Positions 9,550 to 17,770 of a stretch of 39,524 bases of DNA are shown piece after piece. The notes under the pieces were generated by a model. It searched no databases. It saw only the letters and a program-made list of their open reading frames with translations, and had not been told where the DNA came from. The DNA comes from an uncultured Flavobacteriales bacterium (GTDB taxonomy: Bacteria; Bacteroidota; Bacteroidia; Flavobacteriales_G; Salibacteraceae): positions 1-39,524 of the forward strand of contig CALCCE010000018.1 of assembly GCA_937899835.1 (NCBI GenBank). The letters are read 5' to 3'. How positions within the stretch are numbered: the first letter of the stretch is position 1; each line of letters opens with the position of its first letter. A program made the translations under genes and the position numbers.

Positions 9550-11286
9550 ATGATCAGATATTCCTTTTTGTTTGTAACCCTTGTGCTGAGTTGGACCCTC
9601 GCGGGAGAACTTTGGGCGCAAGAAGAGAAAAAAGTCACTTTTGGAGGAGCCGGTCGTTTTTGGATGGAAAACAATTCCATCGACGGCGATGCTCTGGAAG
9701 GAGATACCACCACCGCTACCCGCGAAATGGGTGGCTATGCATTGTTCGATTTGGGCATCACCATTCGACCGGGTAAAAACGCAGAAATTGTAGCGATCAC
9801 CCGTTTCAATTCGGAACTCGATGGCTTTTGGGGAGCGGGCATCACCACCGACATTCGGCAGTTGACCGCCCGGGGGCTCATCAAAGAAAAAGTGCGGTAC
9901 AAAGTCGGTGACCTCAATACCGCTTTCACCCCGTACACCATGTACAATTTCAGGCCCGAATTGCGGGTAAACGAAGCCAGCATCTTCCGCAACTTTGAGG
10001 AGATCATCAATTACGAAAACTTCTACCAGGATTCCACGTGGCGCCAGCAAGGAGCCGAGTTCGATTTTGCGCTCGCTTTTCCCAAAGGCATCAAAGAACT
10101 GAGCTTTCGGGGCTTGATTGCCAAAAACCGACAAACCGATTTCTTCTTTCGGCCCGACCGCATCTTTGGAGCCGCCCAAGTAGGCATCAACCAAGGAACC
10201 TATGGTCGGGTAGACCTCACTTACGTCAACTTGTTTGAGTTGGCCCCTTCGGCCATGTTTTCCGATGCTACCTCCATGAATCAGGTGATGTCGGCCCGCT
10301 ACGATATGGGCATGGACAAGGAAAATTCTTACCTCGGCATTGTTGGAGAGGCCGGCCTTTCCGGTGTGATGTACGAAAACCAAGCCGCCACCGAAACCAT
10401 TGAAGACCTCGAAGACTCCTTTTTGGAAGTAGGACTGCGGGGTAAGCTGAAAAAATCGGGTTTGATGGGAACGCTCTCCTTTGTAGATGTAGGCCCTGAG
10501 TTTCGGAGTGCTGCCGCTCAAACCCGTCGGTTAGACGTTACCGCACCGTCGGGCGCGTTCACGCGCATTGGCAACGAAGAGCGGGTGCGGCCCATGAGCA
10601 TGGGTGACATCATTACCGACCGCAATGTGTATTCCCGCACTTTTGGTCCCTTGTTGGGCAACTTTTTGCCCTACTTGGAAAATGTACAGCCCTTTGGAGC
10701 TGCTACTCCCAACCGTCGTGGAATTACCCTCAACGTGCAATACGATGGAGATTCAGCTGGTATTTTCGGAGCCTTTGTCAATACCGCTTTGCTGAGTGAA
10801 ATACGGGGGCAGGGAACTACCGAGCTTCGGGATTTTACCAAAGTGTGGGGAGGGGTTACCGCGCGGCTCCACCGCATTTATGGCGGCAAGCAAAAACTCA
10901 TTTTTACCGCCGGTGCCTCTTACCAAAGCACTGCGCGCGATGGGGTAGAAGGAGTAGACGCTGTAGACCTGAGCACCACTTTTGTAGAAAGTGGCCTGGA
11001 ATACGAGGTGTTCTCCGGAATGGACCTTTTGGGCGGAGTAAAATTTCTCTCTTCCGAAGGAAACGAATTCCTCAATCAGCGCGATGCTTTTGATGCCACC
11101 ACTTTCTACAACCAGTATTCGGTAGACCTTACCGAAACCTTCTTCGCTGGTGGTTTTCGCTATAATTTCAACGAAACGGTTTTCCTCACCCTGCAAGGAC
11201 ACTTCAGTACCATTGAGGACAACCTTACCCAACGCAATTCTTTTGACCTCAACCGCGTGTTGATTGTCTACAATATGTTCTTCTAA
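9550..11286 (+). CDS. Outer-membrane beta-barrel (porin-like) protein 2
   Basis: A 578-residue protein 16 bases downstream of the first barrel gene. The signal peptide is MIRYSFLFVTLVLSWTLAG...WAQ, then EEKKVTFGGAGRFWMENN begins the barrel. Many short alternating strands and aromatic girdle residues follow, and the chain ends VLIVYNMFF, again with a C-terminal Phe. It has no TonB box, plug or lipobox. It shares general character with the preceding protein but only weak sequence resemblance by eye, so the two may form one transport assembly or serve different chain lengths. No family is recognised. The outer-membrane location is well supported; the channel role is inferred. Confidence 0.72.
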   Translation: MIRYSFLFVTLVLSWTLAGELWAQEEKKVTFGGAGRFWMENNSIDGDALEGDTTTATREMGGYALFDLGITIRPGKNAEIVAITRFNSELDGFWGAGITTDIRQLTARGLIKEKVRYKVGDLNTAFTPYTMYNFRPELRVNEASIFRNFEEIINYENFYQDSTWRQQGAEFDFALAFPKGIKELSFRGLIAKNRQTDFFFRPDRIFGAAQVGINQGTYGRVDLTYVNLFELAPSAMFSDATSMNQVMSARYDMGMDKENSYLGIVGEAGLSGVMYENQAATETIEDLEDSFLEVGLRGKLKKSGLMGTLSFVDVGPEFRSAAAQTRRLDVTAPSGAFTRIGNEERVRPMSMGDIITDRNVYSRTFGPLLGNFLPYLENVQPFGAATPNRRGITLNVQYDGDSAGIFGAFVNTALLSEIRGQGTTELRDFTKVWGGVTARLHRIYGGKQKLIFTAGASYQSTARDGVEGVDAVDLSTTFVESGLEYEVFSGMDLLGGVKFLSSEGNEFLNQRDAFDATTFYNQYSVDLTETFFAGGFRYNFNETVFLTLQGHFSTIEDNLTQRNSFDLNRVLIVYNMFF

Positions 11287-11297
11287 GGCCCAAAAAG

Positions 11298-12335
11298 ATG
11301 AAAAAGTATCTGTTAAAACTTAGTTCTGCAATGTTGCTGGCCTTAGCGCTGGTGCTGGCCGGATGTAGCCACGATGACGATCTCGAAGGACCTGAACTGG
11401 TGGACCTGTTTGGAGAATTTGAAATTTTGCAACCCCTAACGGTCAGCCGCACCACAGTGGATTTTTCAGCCGGTGAAACGGTTGAATTTCGGGCCCTGCT
11501 AAGCATTCGCACCCCGTGGGAAATGCGTATTGAAGGCCTCACATCGGGCGCGCTCAAAGTGTTTGAAAGCAACGAAAAAGACATCAGCGGAGACATTGCC
11601 AACTGGAACGGCTCCATCACGTTTGCGCCCAGTTTTCAAATGGGCGAACAGGCCGTGGCCACCATTCGTTTCACCAACTATCCCGATTCGCTGGTGAGCG
11701 ATACCATTACCATTACAGGAGCACGACCGGTACCGACGGGTGGTGTGTTGATCAGCGATTTCGAGGATCCGAATCAGGCGTTTAACGTCTTTTCTGAAGC
11801 CCAGTTTGAAGAATCCATCAACGGAATTGCCAGCACCCTGCCGGCGGCCTTTGGGTCCAATTATCACTACATGAAAGGCACCGACAACAATGGAAGTGTG
11901 TTTGTGTGTGGGCTGGGGGTTTCCGCACAATCTGCTACCGGAGAGGTGCACTATCCCTTCACAACCTCTAATGAAAACCGCGTGTATTTCAACGCTTTCA
12001 TTTATGGAGAAGGGGCGCAGTTTACTAACATGGTGATCGACTTTCAGGAGGACGATAACCTGGATGGCACTTATGTGCCGGCCGAAGAGGGAACTTACAA
12101 TTACACGATAAAGGTCGATTGGGTTGGATGGAAACTGGTGAGTTTCCCACTGAGTGAAACGCAACTCTCCACCAATGGCGGCCTTGGCAACATTGATGCC
12201 AACGGTCGAAAAGAAGTAGACCGGATCATCAACATTCAGTTCATTTTACTTTCTGAAGGCGGTCAAAACGCCGAGCCGGTAGGCTATGGAATTGACTATG
12301 CGGTATTTACCGAAGGTCAACCCTTTCAACCTTAA
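11298..12335 (+). CDS. Surface lipoprotein, Ig-like plus C-terminal beta-sandwich, glycan-binding candidate
   Basis: A 345-residue lipoprotein. The lipobox LVLAGC places the lipidated Cys at residue 23, and the next residues (SHDDD) are strongly acidic, matching the lipoprotein surface-export signal of Bacteroidota. An Ig-like domain (about 40-140; contains TVDFSAGETVEFRALLS and ends near TITGARPVP) precedes a larger beta-sandwich domain (about 148-345; starts LISDFEDP, ends IDYAVFTEGQPF). This layout resembles surface glycan-binding proteins of polysaccharide utilisation loci. No catalytic signature is visible. It lies 11 bases after the second barrel gene and 12 bases before the next lipoprotein gene. 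I infer that it captures beta-glucan at the cell surface. The family is not recognised by name. Confidence 0.75.
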   Translation: MKKYLLKLSSAMLLALALVLAGCSHDDDLEGPELVDLFGEFEILQPLTVSRTTVDFSAGETVEFRALLSIRTPWEMRIEGLTSGALKVFESNEKDISGDIANWNGSITFAPSFQMGEQAVATIRFTNYPDSLVSDTITITGARPVPTGGVLISDFEDPNQAFNVFSEAQFEESINGIASTLPAAFGSNYHYMKGTDNNGSVFVCGLGVSAQSATGEVHYPFTTSNENRVYFNAFIYGEGAQFTNMVIDFQEDDNLDGTYVPAEEGTYNYTIKVDWVGWKLVSFPLSETQLSTNGGLGNIDANGRKEVDRIINIQFILLSEGGQNAEPVGYGIDYAVFTEGQPFQP

Positions 12336-12347
12336 ACCAACGAGACA

Positions 12348-13541
12348 ATGAAAAAACGAGGGTTCAATAAAAAGCGCTGGTTGGGTAGCGGTCTCTTGTT
12401 GGGGATGGTGGCTGGACTGGTCGGTTGTGGGGTTCAAATGGTTTCCCTTACCCTGGAAGACCCCCGGGCGGTGGCTTTAGAGCAAAACCCATTCTTAGGC
12501 TTCGACTCTGGTCGTATCTATGCAGACGCCACAGGTGACGAAGTATGGGGCATTGAGTCAGACGATTGTAAGAAGGTCGCTTTCTCGCCCGAAAAAACCT
12601 TCAAAGGAAGCAATGCCATTCAATTAGATTGGGACAAAACGTCCTGCGATTGGGTGGGTATGGGCATTGGCTGGAACGGTTGGGCGGCCAAAGACCTGTC
12701 CAATGTGATGGCCACCGGAGCCATTCAATTTTACGTGCGTTCCATCAACGGAGAAACCCACGTTCCTGTCATGGTATTCTTGTTGGAAGACTATGGTGAA
12801 AAGCGCACAGCGAGTGCTTTAAGGGCGAAGTATCTGGAAGCTTACCCCATCAACGAAGATTGGAAAAAGGTGCAAATTCCGCTCGCTTCATTTCCCTACC
12901 AAAAAGATGGTGTTGACCTTACCAACATCAAGCAATTGGTGATCGAACTACAGGGCAATGGCGAAGTGATCATCGATGAGTTAGAAATTGTGCCTTACAA
13001 AGAAAATGCGCGGACGCTGAAGACAGCGAAGCCGAGCATTACACCGGTGGGTAATCTGCCGATTGTTCTTTTTGAGGATAAGTTGTCCAACGCGTGGGGC
13101 TTGGAAAAAAACGAGTGCCGCGACTTCAACTATTCTACTGCTGAGAAAAGCAGTGGCCAGCAAAGCCTGCGCCTGTCCTGGACCGAACCGGCGTGTAAGT
13201 GGATGCCGTTTGGTTTCAGCTGGAACAGCTGGCTGGGTGTGGATTTTACCAATATTCCCGCAGGAGCGCACCTCGAATGCAAGGTAAAAGTAGTGGAAGG
13301 CAAAGCCTCAGGCTTGCAGATTGGTTTTCAGGACTACGATTTTCGGCAAGCCTTGGTGCGCTTGGAAGACCGTTATTTCGAAAGTGGCCGGCCTTCTAAC
13401 GCCTGGCAGAAGGTGCGTATTCCGATTGCTGATTTCGACTTTGCCGGCAAGGGAATAAACGCAGCTAACATCAAAAATTTCTATGCTACTGCAAGCGGTA
13501 GTGGAACTTTATTCATGGACGAAATCCGGTTGACCCAATAG
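12348..13541 (+). CDS. Lipoprotein with duplicated Trp/Cys-rich carbohydrate-binding-like domain
   Basis: A 397-residue lipoprotein with lipobox LVGC, Cys27 being the lipid site. The residues after it (GVQM) are not acidic, so a periplasmic face is more likely than surface display. Two homologous halves (about 47-217 and 238-397) each contain WG(I/L)E, a Cys pair with identical spacing (C74/C100 and C257/C283, 26 apart), an aromatic WNGW or WNSW motif, a W.KV.IP segment and a closing DE(L/I) strand. This resembles galactose-binding-like beta-sandwich modules such as CBM11/CBM4-type or CIA30 folds. The paired cysteines probably form one disulfide per domain. No catalytic residues are evident. 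Its role is inferred as binding glucan oligosaccharides for the periplasmic glycosidases encoded just downstream. Confidence 0.75.
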   Translation: MKKRGFNKKRWLGSGLLLGMVAGLVGCGVQMVSLTLEDPRAVALEQNPFLGFDSGRIYADATGDEVWGIESDDCKKVAFSPEKTFKGSNAIQLDWDKTSCDWVGMGIGWNGWAAKDLSNVMATGAIQFYVRSINGETHVPVMVFLLEDYGEKRTASALRAKYLEAYPINEDWKKVQIPLASFPYQKDGVDLTNIKQLVIELQGNGEVIIDELEIVPYKENARTLKTAKPSITPVGNLPIVLFEDKLSNAWGLEKNECRDFNYSTAEKSSGQQSLRLSWTEPACKWMPFGFSWNSWLGVDFTNIPAGAHLECKVKVVEGKASGLQIGFQDYDFRQALVRLEDRYFESGRPSNAWQKVRIPIADFDFAGKGINAANIKNFYATASGSGTLFMDEIRLTQ

Positions 13542-13569
13542 CGGTGAACTGGCGATAAATATCTTTTTC

Positions 13570-15903
13570 ATGACCCAGAACGGTAAAACTCAGCCCACAG
13601 CGATGTTGGTATTGATTGCGCTCTTCGCGGCCCTCTTGGTAGGATGTAGCCCTAAGGCTGATCAAACCAGTGAAAAAGCATCACCCGAAGCAAAACCATC
13701 AGATATCGACCAACAGGTAGATGCGCTGATGGCCAAGATGACCCTCGAAGACAAAGTAGGGGAAATGACACAGCTCACGATCGACATGCTTTGCGTAGGT
13801 GAGCCGTATCAGCTGGAAAGTCCACACCGCATCGACCCGGACAAGATGCGCAAGGCATTGGTGGAGTATAAAGTTGGTTCGATTCTCAATGTGGGCGGGC
13901 ATGCCTACACCCGAGAAAAATGGTACGAGTTGATGACGGCCATTCAAAAAACCGCCATGGAAGAAAAGTCGACGGGTATTCCGGTTTTGTATGGAATTGA
14001 TGCCATTCATGGAGCGAACTATACCCAGGGAGCGACCCTCTTTCCGCAGCAAATTGGTTTGGCGGCCACCTGGAACCCGGAACTGGCCAAAGAAATGGGC
14101 CGCATCACCGCCTATGAAACCCGGGCTTCGGCCATTCCATGGACCTTTTCGCCCGTGATGGATTTGGGCCGCGACCCGCGTTGGCCACGGATGTGGGAAA
14201 CGTTTGGAGAAGATGTACACCTTGGAACCGAAATGGGCATTGCTTTGATGCAAGGTTACCAAGGCGATGATATTGGCGATCCGGAGCACGTAGCGGCTTG
14301 CCTCAAGCATTTTTTGGGCTATTCGGTAACCCTTACCGGAAAAGACCGGACGCAGGCTTGGGTGCCCGAGCGGATGTTGCGGGAAATTCATTTGCCTGCT
14401 TTTGCCAAAGCCATTGAAGCCGGTGCTGCCACCTTGATGATCAATTCAGGAGAAATGAATGGTATTCCAGTACACATTAACCCTAAAATCCTCACCGAAA
14501 TTTTGCGAAACGAGTTGGGTTTTGAAGGCCTTGCGGTAACCGACTGGGAAGACATCCGCTACCTTTTTTCGCGGCACCGGGTAGCCACCGATTACAAAGA
14601 GGCGATCAAGATGGCCATCAATGCCGGGGTAGACATGAGCATGGTGCCCACCGATCTGGAGTTTCCTGTGCTGTTGAAAGAACTGGTGGAAGAAGGTGCC
14701 GTGCCAATGGCGCGCATCGACGAATCGGTCCGCCGGATCTTGAAATTGAAATTCAAGCTCAACCTGTTTGAGCAGCCTTTTTATGAAGCCGACCGCTATC
14801 CGGATTTTGCTTCGGAAAAGCACGCAATGGCTAGTATGGAAGCCGCTTTGGAGAGCATCACTCTGATGAAAAATGCAAATGGGATTTTGCCCCTCAAAGC
14901 CGGCAGTAAGGTATTGGTTACCGGGCCCACTTCGCAGTCCCTCAACTGCCTTAACGGAGGTTGGACCCACACCTGGCAAGGCGTGGAGACCCAATACAAC
15001 ACCCCTGAAAAACTCACCATCTTCGAAGCGCTGCAAGCCAGGTTGGGAACGGCTGAGGTAGAATATGTCGAGGGGGCTTCCACCACCGAATTGAACAACC
15101 TGGATCAGGCAGTGGTGGCCGCCCAAAAATCGGATGTGGCCATTGTTTGCCTTGGCGAAACACCCTATACCGAGATTCCTGGTGATGTAGACAACCTCAA
15201 CCTCCCCAATGCACAAATCGAATTGGTGGAGGCCATTGCGGCTACTGGCACTCCGGTAGTGCTGGTGTTGGTGCAAGGTCGTCCACGGGTAATCAGCGCC
15301 ATCGAAGGGTTAGCGGATGGTATTGTCAACGCTTACTTACCGGGCAACGAAGGTGGCCCGGCTTTGGCCGAAATTTTAGTAGGAGTGGCAAATCCGAGCG
15401 GCAAACTGCCCTTTACTTACCCGCGCTATTCTGCAAGCTTACTTACCTACGATCACAAAGGAACCGATCAAATCAACCGTGATTTTAGCTACACGGCGTT
15501 CAATCCACAGTTTGCCTTTGGCCATGGTTTGAGCTACACCGAATTCAGCTACAGCAATTTGAAGCTTGATCAATCTGAATTGAGCGAAGGTGGAAGCCTC
15601 ACCGTTTCGGTAATGGTGGAGAATATTGGCGATCGTAGAGGAAAAGAGGTCGTACAGCTGTACGTCACCGACAAGGTGGCGAGTATTACTCCTCCGGTAG
15701 AGCGCTTGCGCGCCTTCCGAAAAATTACCCTCGATCCGGGCCAATCTCAAACCGTTTCGTTTACCCTCACGGCTCAAGACCTCGCCTTTGTGGGCTGGGA
15801 TCAAAAAATGGTGACCGAACCCGGCGATTTCGAGCTTCGGATAAATGAACTGAAGGAAAGCTTTGTTTACAAATCAGCTGCTGCCGCTCCCGGCAAGAAC
15901 TAA
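13570..15903 (+). CDS. bglX: GH3 beta-glucosidase / beta-glucan exohydrolase (lipoprotein)
   Basis: A 777-residue glycoside hydrolase family 3 enzyme that would remove glucose from the non-reducing end of beta-glucan oligosaccharides. The lipobox LLVGC has its lipid Cys at 26, followed by SPKADQ, which is not acidic, so a periplasmic face is likely. The N-terminal TIM barrel shows MTLEDKVGEMTQ, LYGIDAIHG, KHFLGY and the nucleophile motif LAVTDWED (Asp325). The alpha/beta sandwich domain carries GETPYTEIPGD, very like the acid/base loop of plant-type beta-glucan exohydrolases, with Glu535 as the likely acid/base. A fibronectin III-like C-terminal domain (about 660-760) is present. The length is normal for full three-domain GH3 proteins. 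The symbol bglX denotes the general family; exact linkage preference is inferred from the operon. Confidence 0.93.
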   Translation: MTQNGKTQPTAMLVLIALFAALLVGCSPKADQTSEKASPEAKPSDIDQQVDALMAKMTLEDKVGEMTQLTIDMLCVGEPYQLESPHRIDPDKMRKALVEYKVGSILNVGGHAYTREKWYELMTAIQKTAMEEKSTGIPVLYGIDAIHGANYTQGATLFPQQIGLAATWNPELAKEMGRITAYETRASAIPWTFSPVMDLGRDPRWPRMWETFGEDVHLGTEMGIALMQGYQGDDIGDPEHVAACLKHFLGYSVTLTGKDRTQAWVPERMLREIHLPAFAKAIEAGAATLMINSGEMNGIPVHINPKILTEILRNELGFEGLAVTDWEDIRYLFSRHRVATDYKEAIKMAINAGVDMSMVPTDLEFPVLLKELVEEGAVPMARIDESVRRILKLKFKLNLFEQPFYEADRYPDFASEKHAMASMEAALESITLMKNANGILPLKAGSKVLVTGPTSQSLNCLNGGWTHTWQGVETQYNTPEKLTIFEALQARLGTAEVEYVEGASTTELNNLDQAVVAAQKSDVAIVCLGETPYTEIPGDVDNLNLPNAQIELVEAIAATGTPVVLVLVQGRPRVISAIEGLADGIVNAYLPGNEGGPALAEILVGVANPSGKLPFTYPRYSASLLTYDHKGTDQINRDFSYTAFNPQFAFGHGLSYTEFSYSNLKLDQSELSEGGSLTVSVMVENIGDRRGKEVVQLYVTDKVASITPPVERLRAFRKITLDPGQSQTVSFTLTAQDLAFVGWDQKMVTEPGDFELRINELKESFVYKSAAAAPGKN

Positions 15904-15931
15904 CATCTACCCGACGACAATACCTACCCGA

Positions 15932-17767
15932 ATGAAACTTTTAAAACGAACCTTAATGCTCCTGGTCCTGCTTTTGGGTTTGGGCCTGCAATGCGAAACC
16001 AGCATTGCGCAGTGCAACATCCTGATGTGGCAAGACGAGTTTGATGGCAACAGCCTCGACCTGACCAAATGGAGCTACCAAACCGGTGACGGATGCCCCG
16101 ACCTCTGCGGTTGGGGAAACAACGAGTTGCAGCACTATACCGACCGGAACGATAATGTTAGTGTAGCCAACGGTATGTTGACCATCACTGCTCTGCAAGA
16201 ATCTTTTATGGGCTCGGACTACACTTCTGGCCGCATCCGAACCATCGGTAAAGGAGAATGGACCGGCGGCCGCATCGAGGCACGGATGAAACTGCCCACC
16301 GGTCAGGGGCTCTGGCCCGCTTTCTGGATGTTGCCGACCGATTCTTATTACGGTGGATGGCCTCTAAGCGGGGAAATCGATATCATGGAAATTCGCGGTC
16401 ACGAAGACAACATTCAGCATGGAACCATCCATTTTGGACCCCTCTTTCCAGCCAATGCATTTTCTGGCACGACTTACACCTTGCCTTCGGGCTCTTTTTC
16501 CACTGCATTCCACGATTTTGCTTTGGAGTGGGAAAAAGATGAACTGCGCTGGTATGTTGATGGAGCGTTGTTTGCGACCAAAAAGCCCAACAGTCTGTCG
16601 GGCAACCCCTGGCGTTTCGATCGGGATTTTCACCTTTTGCTAAACGTTGCGGTCGGTGGCTGGTTTCCCGGGAACCCCGATCCAAGCACGCAGTTTCCTC
16701 AAACCATGGAAGTGGATTGGGTACGGGTGTATCAAAACCTTCAAGACGTTTTCATCACCGGCAAAGAGCGATTGCCAGCCAATTCTACCAGTCAAATCTA
16801 CAGTGTGCCCGCTTTTCCGAATGCGACCTACACCTGGACTGCCCCTTCGGGAGCGACCATTGTAAGTGGCCAAGGCACCCGCGAAGTAGTGGTCGATTGG
16901 GGAGGCGTTTCCGGCAGCATGCAAGTAGAGATCGACAATGGAGGATGCAACGCTGTGCTCGATCTTCCGGTAGAAATTTTACCCCTGGTTTGCAAAAACA
17001 CCATTTTGAATTTCGAAACTGTCAACCATGTGTATTGGACGGGCGGTGATGGAGTATACACCGAAAATGTCGTCAATCCCGGTTCCAACAGTGTGAACGC
17101 TTCCACTTCAGTGGCCAGTTACGAGCGCAACCCTGCGGTGCAATACAGCACCTTGATTTATTCCATTGATTTGGTAGGCAATTCCGACCGTTTTATCAAC
17201 GGTAAATTGGCGTTTGAACTGGATGTGTATACCGATGCTTCGGTTGGCACTGAAATATTGGTTCAGCTTGAAGACAACATCGAAGCCTACAACCCCTATC
17301 CTTCGGGCCGGCACAGTGTTTACCAGGCATTCACCAGCGTTCAGAACGAATGGGAAACTATGCGCTTCAATTTCACCATGCAGCCCGATGGCAGTTTGTC
17401 TGACGAAGACATCAACCAACTGTTGTTTTTGTTCCATCCCAACTCCAATTCGGGCACCACCTTTTGGTTCGATAATTTGCGCATTGTGGACACGGATTGT
17501 GCAGGTGTGGGTTTGGACGAGATTCTGAATACGCAAGCTGTAAGCGCTTTTCCCAACCCCTTTGTCAGCGAAATTCAGCTGAATTTCAACGGTTTAGAAG
17601 CAGTGAACCTGCAACTTTTTACGGCTACTGGCCAATTGGTGAAAAGCATGGACAATGTGCAGCCGTCCCAGTCGATCCCTACCCACGACCTACCAGCTGG
17701 GGTTTACATTTTGCATTACGAATCGGCTACTGAAAATGGCCAGATGAAACTCATTAAATACGAATAA
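15932..17767 (+). CDS. GH16 endo-beta-1,3-glucanase (laminarinase) with PKD-like, binding and T9SS domains
   Basis: A 611-residue secreted enzyme. The ATG at 15932 starts a clean signal peptide (MKLLKRTLMLLVLLLGLGLQ); an upstream in-frame start at 15863 would overlap the GH3 gene. The GH16 domain (about 30-268) contains the bulged catalytic motif GEIDIMEIRG, with nucleophile Glu148, Asp150 and acid/base Glu153. This is characteristic of laminarinase-type GH16, along with WPAFWMLP and HFGP. A PKD/Ig-like domain follows (about 272-350), then a module of about 165 residues related to the first operon protein (about 355-520), and a type A T9SS sorting domain (FPNPF, TGQLVK, LPAGVYIL, ending KLIKYE). 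It probably cuts insoluble or polymeric beta-1,3-glucan outside the cell. Beta-1,3/1,4-glucan activity is the main alternative. Confidence 0.93.
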   Translation: MKLLKRTLMLLVLLLGLGLQCETSIAQCNILMWQDEFDGNSLDLTKWSYQTGDGCPDLCGWGNNELQHYTDRNDNVSVANGMLTITALQESFMGSDYTSGRIRTIGKGEWTGGRIEARMKLPTGQGLWPAFWMLPTDSYYGGWPLSGEIDIMEIRGHEDNIQHGTIHFGPLFPANAFSGTTYTLPSGSFSTAFHDFALEWEKDELRWYVDGALFATKKPNSLSGNPWRFDRDFHLLLNVAVGGWFPGNPDPSTQFPQTMEVDWVRVYQNLQDVFITGKERLPANSTSQIYSVPAFPNATYTWTAPSGATIVSGQGTREVVVDWGGVSGSMQVEIDNGGCNAVLDLPVEILPLVCKNTILNFETVNHVYWTGGDGVYTENVVNPGSNSVNASTSVASYERNPAVQYSTLIYSIDLVGNSDRFINGKLAFELDVYTDASVGTEILVQLEDNIEAYNPYPSGRHSVYQAFTSVQNEWETMRFNFTMQPDGSLSDEDINQLLFLFHPNSNSGTTFWFDNLRIVDTDCAGVGLDEILNTQAVSAFPNPFVSEIQLNFNGLEAVNLQLFTATGQLVKSMDNVQPSQSIPTHDLPAGVYILHYESATENGQMKLIKYE

Positions 17768-17770
17768 GCC

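Noticed and set aside
9475-10521. 348-codon minus-strand ORF inside the second barrel gene
   Set aside because: Antisense to a gene with a clear signal peptide and barrel pattern. The minus-strand translation has no signal, motif or domain-like composition and also runs across the boundary with the first barrel gene.
14446-15276. 276-codon minus-strand ORF opposite the GH3 gene
   Set aside because: Antisense to conserved GH3 motifs, with a composition typical of reverse-complement coding sequence.
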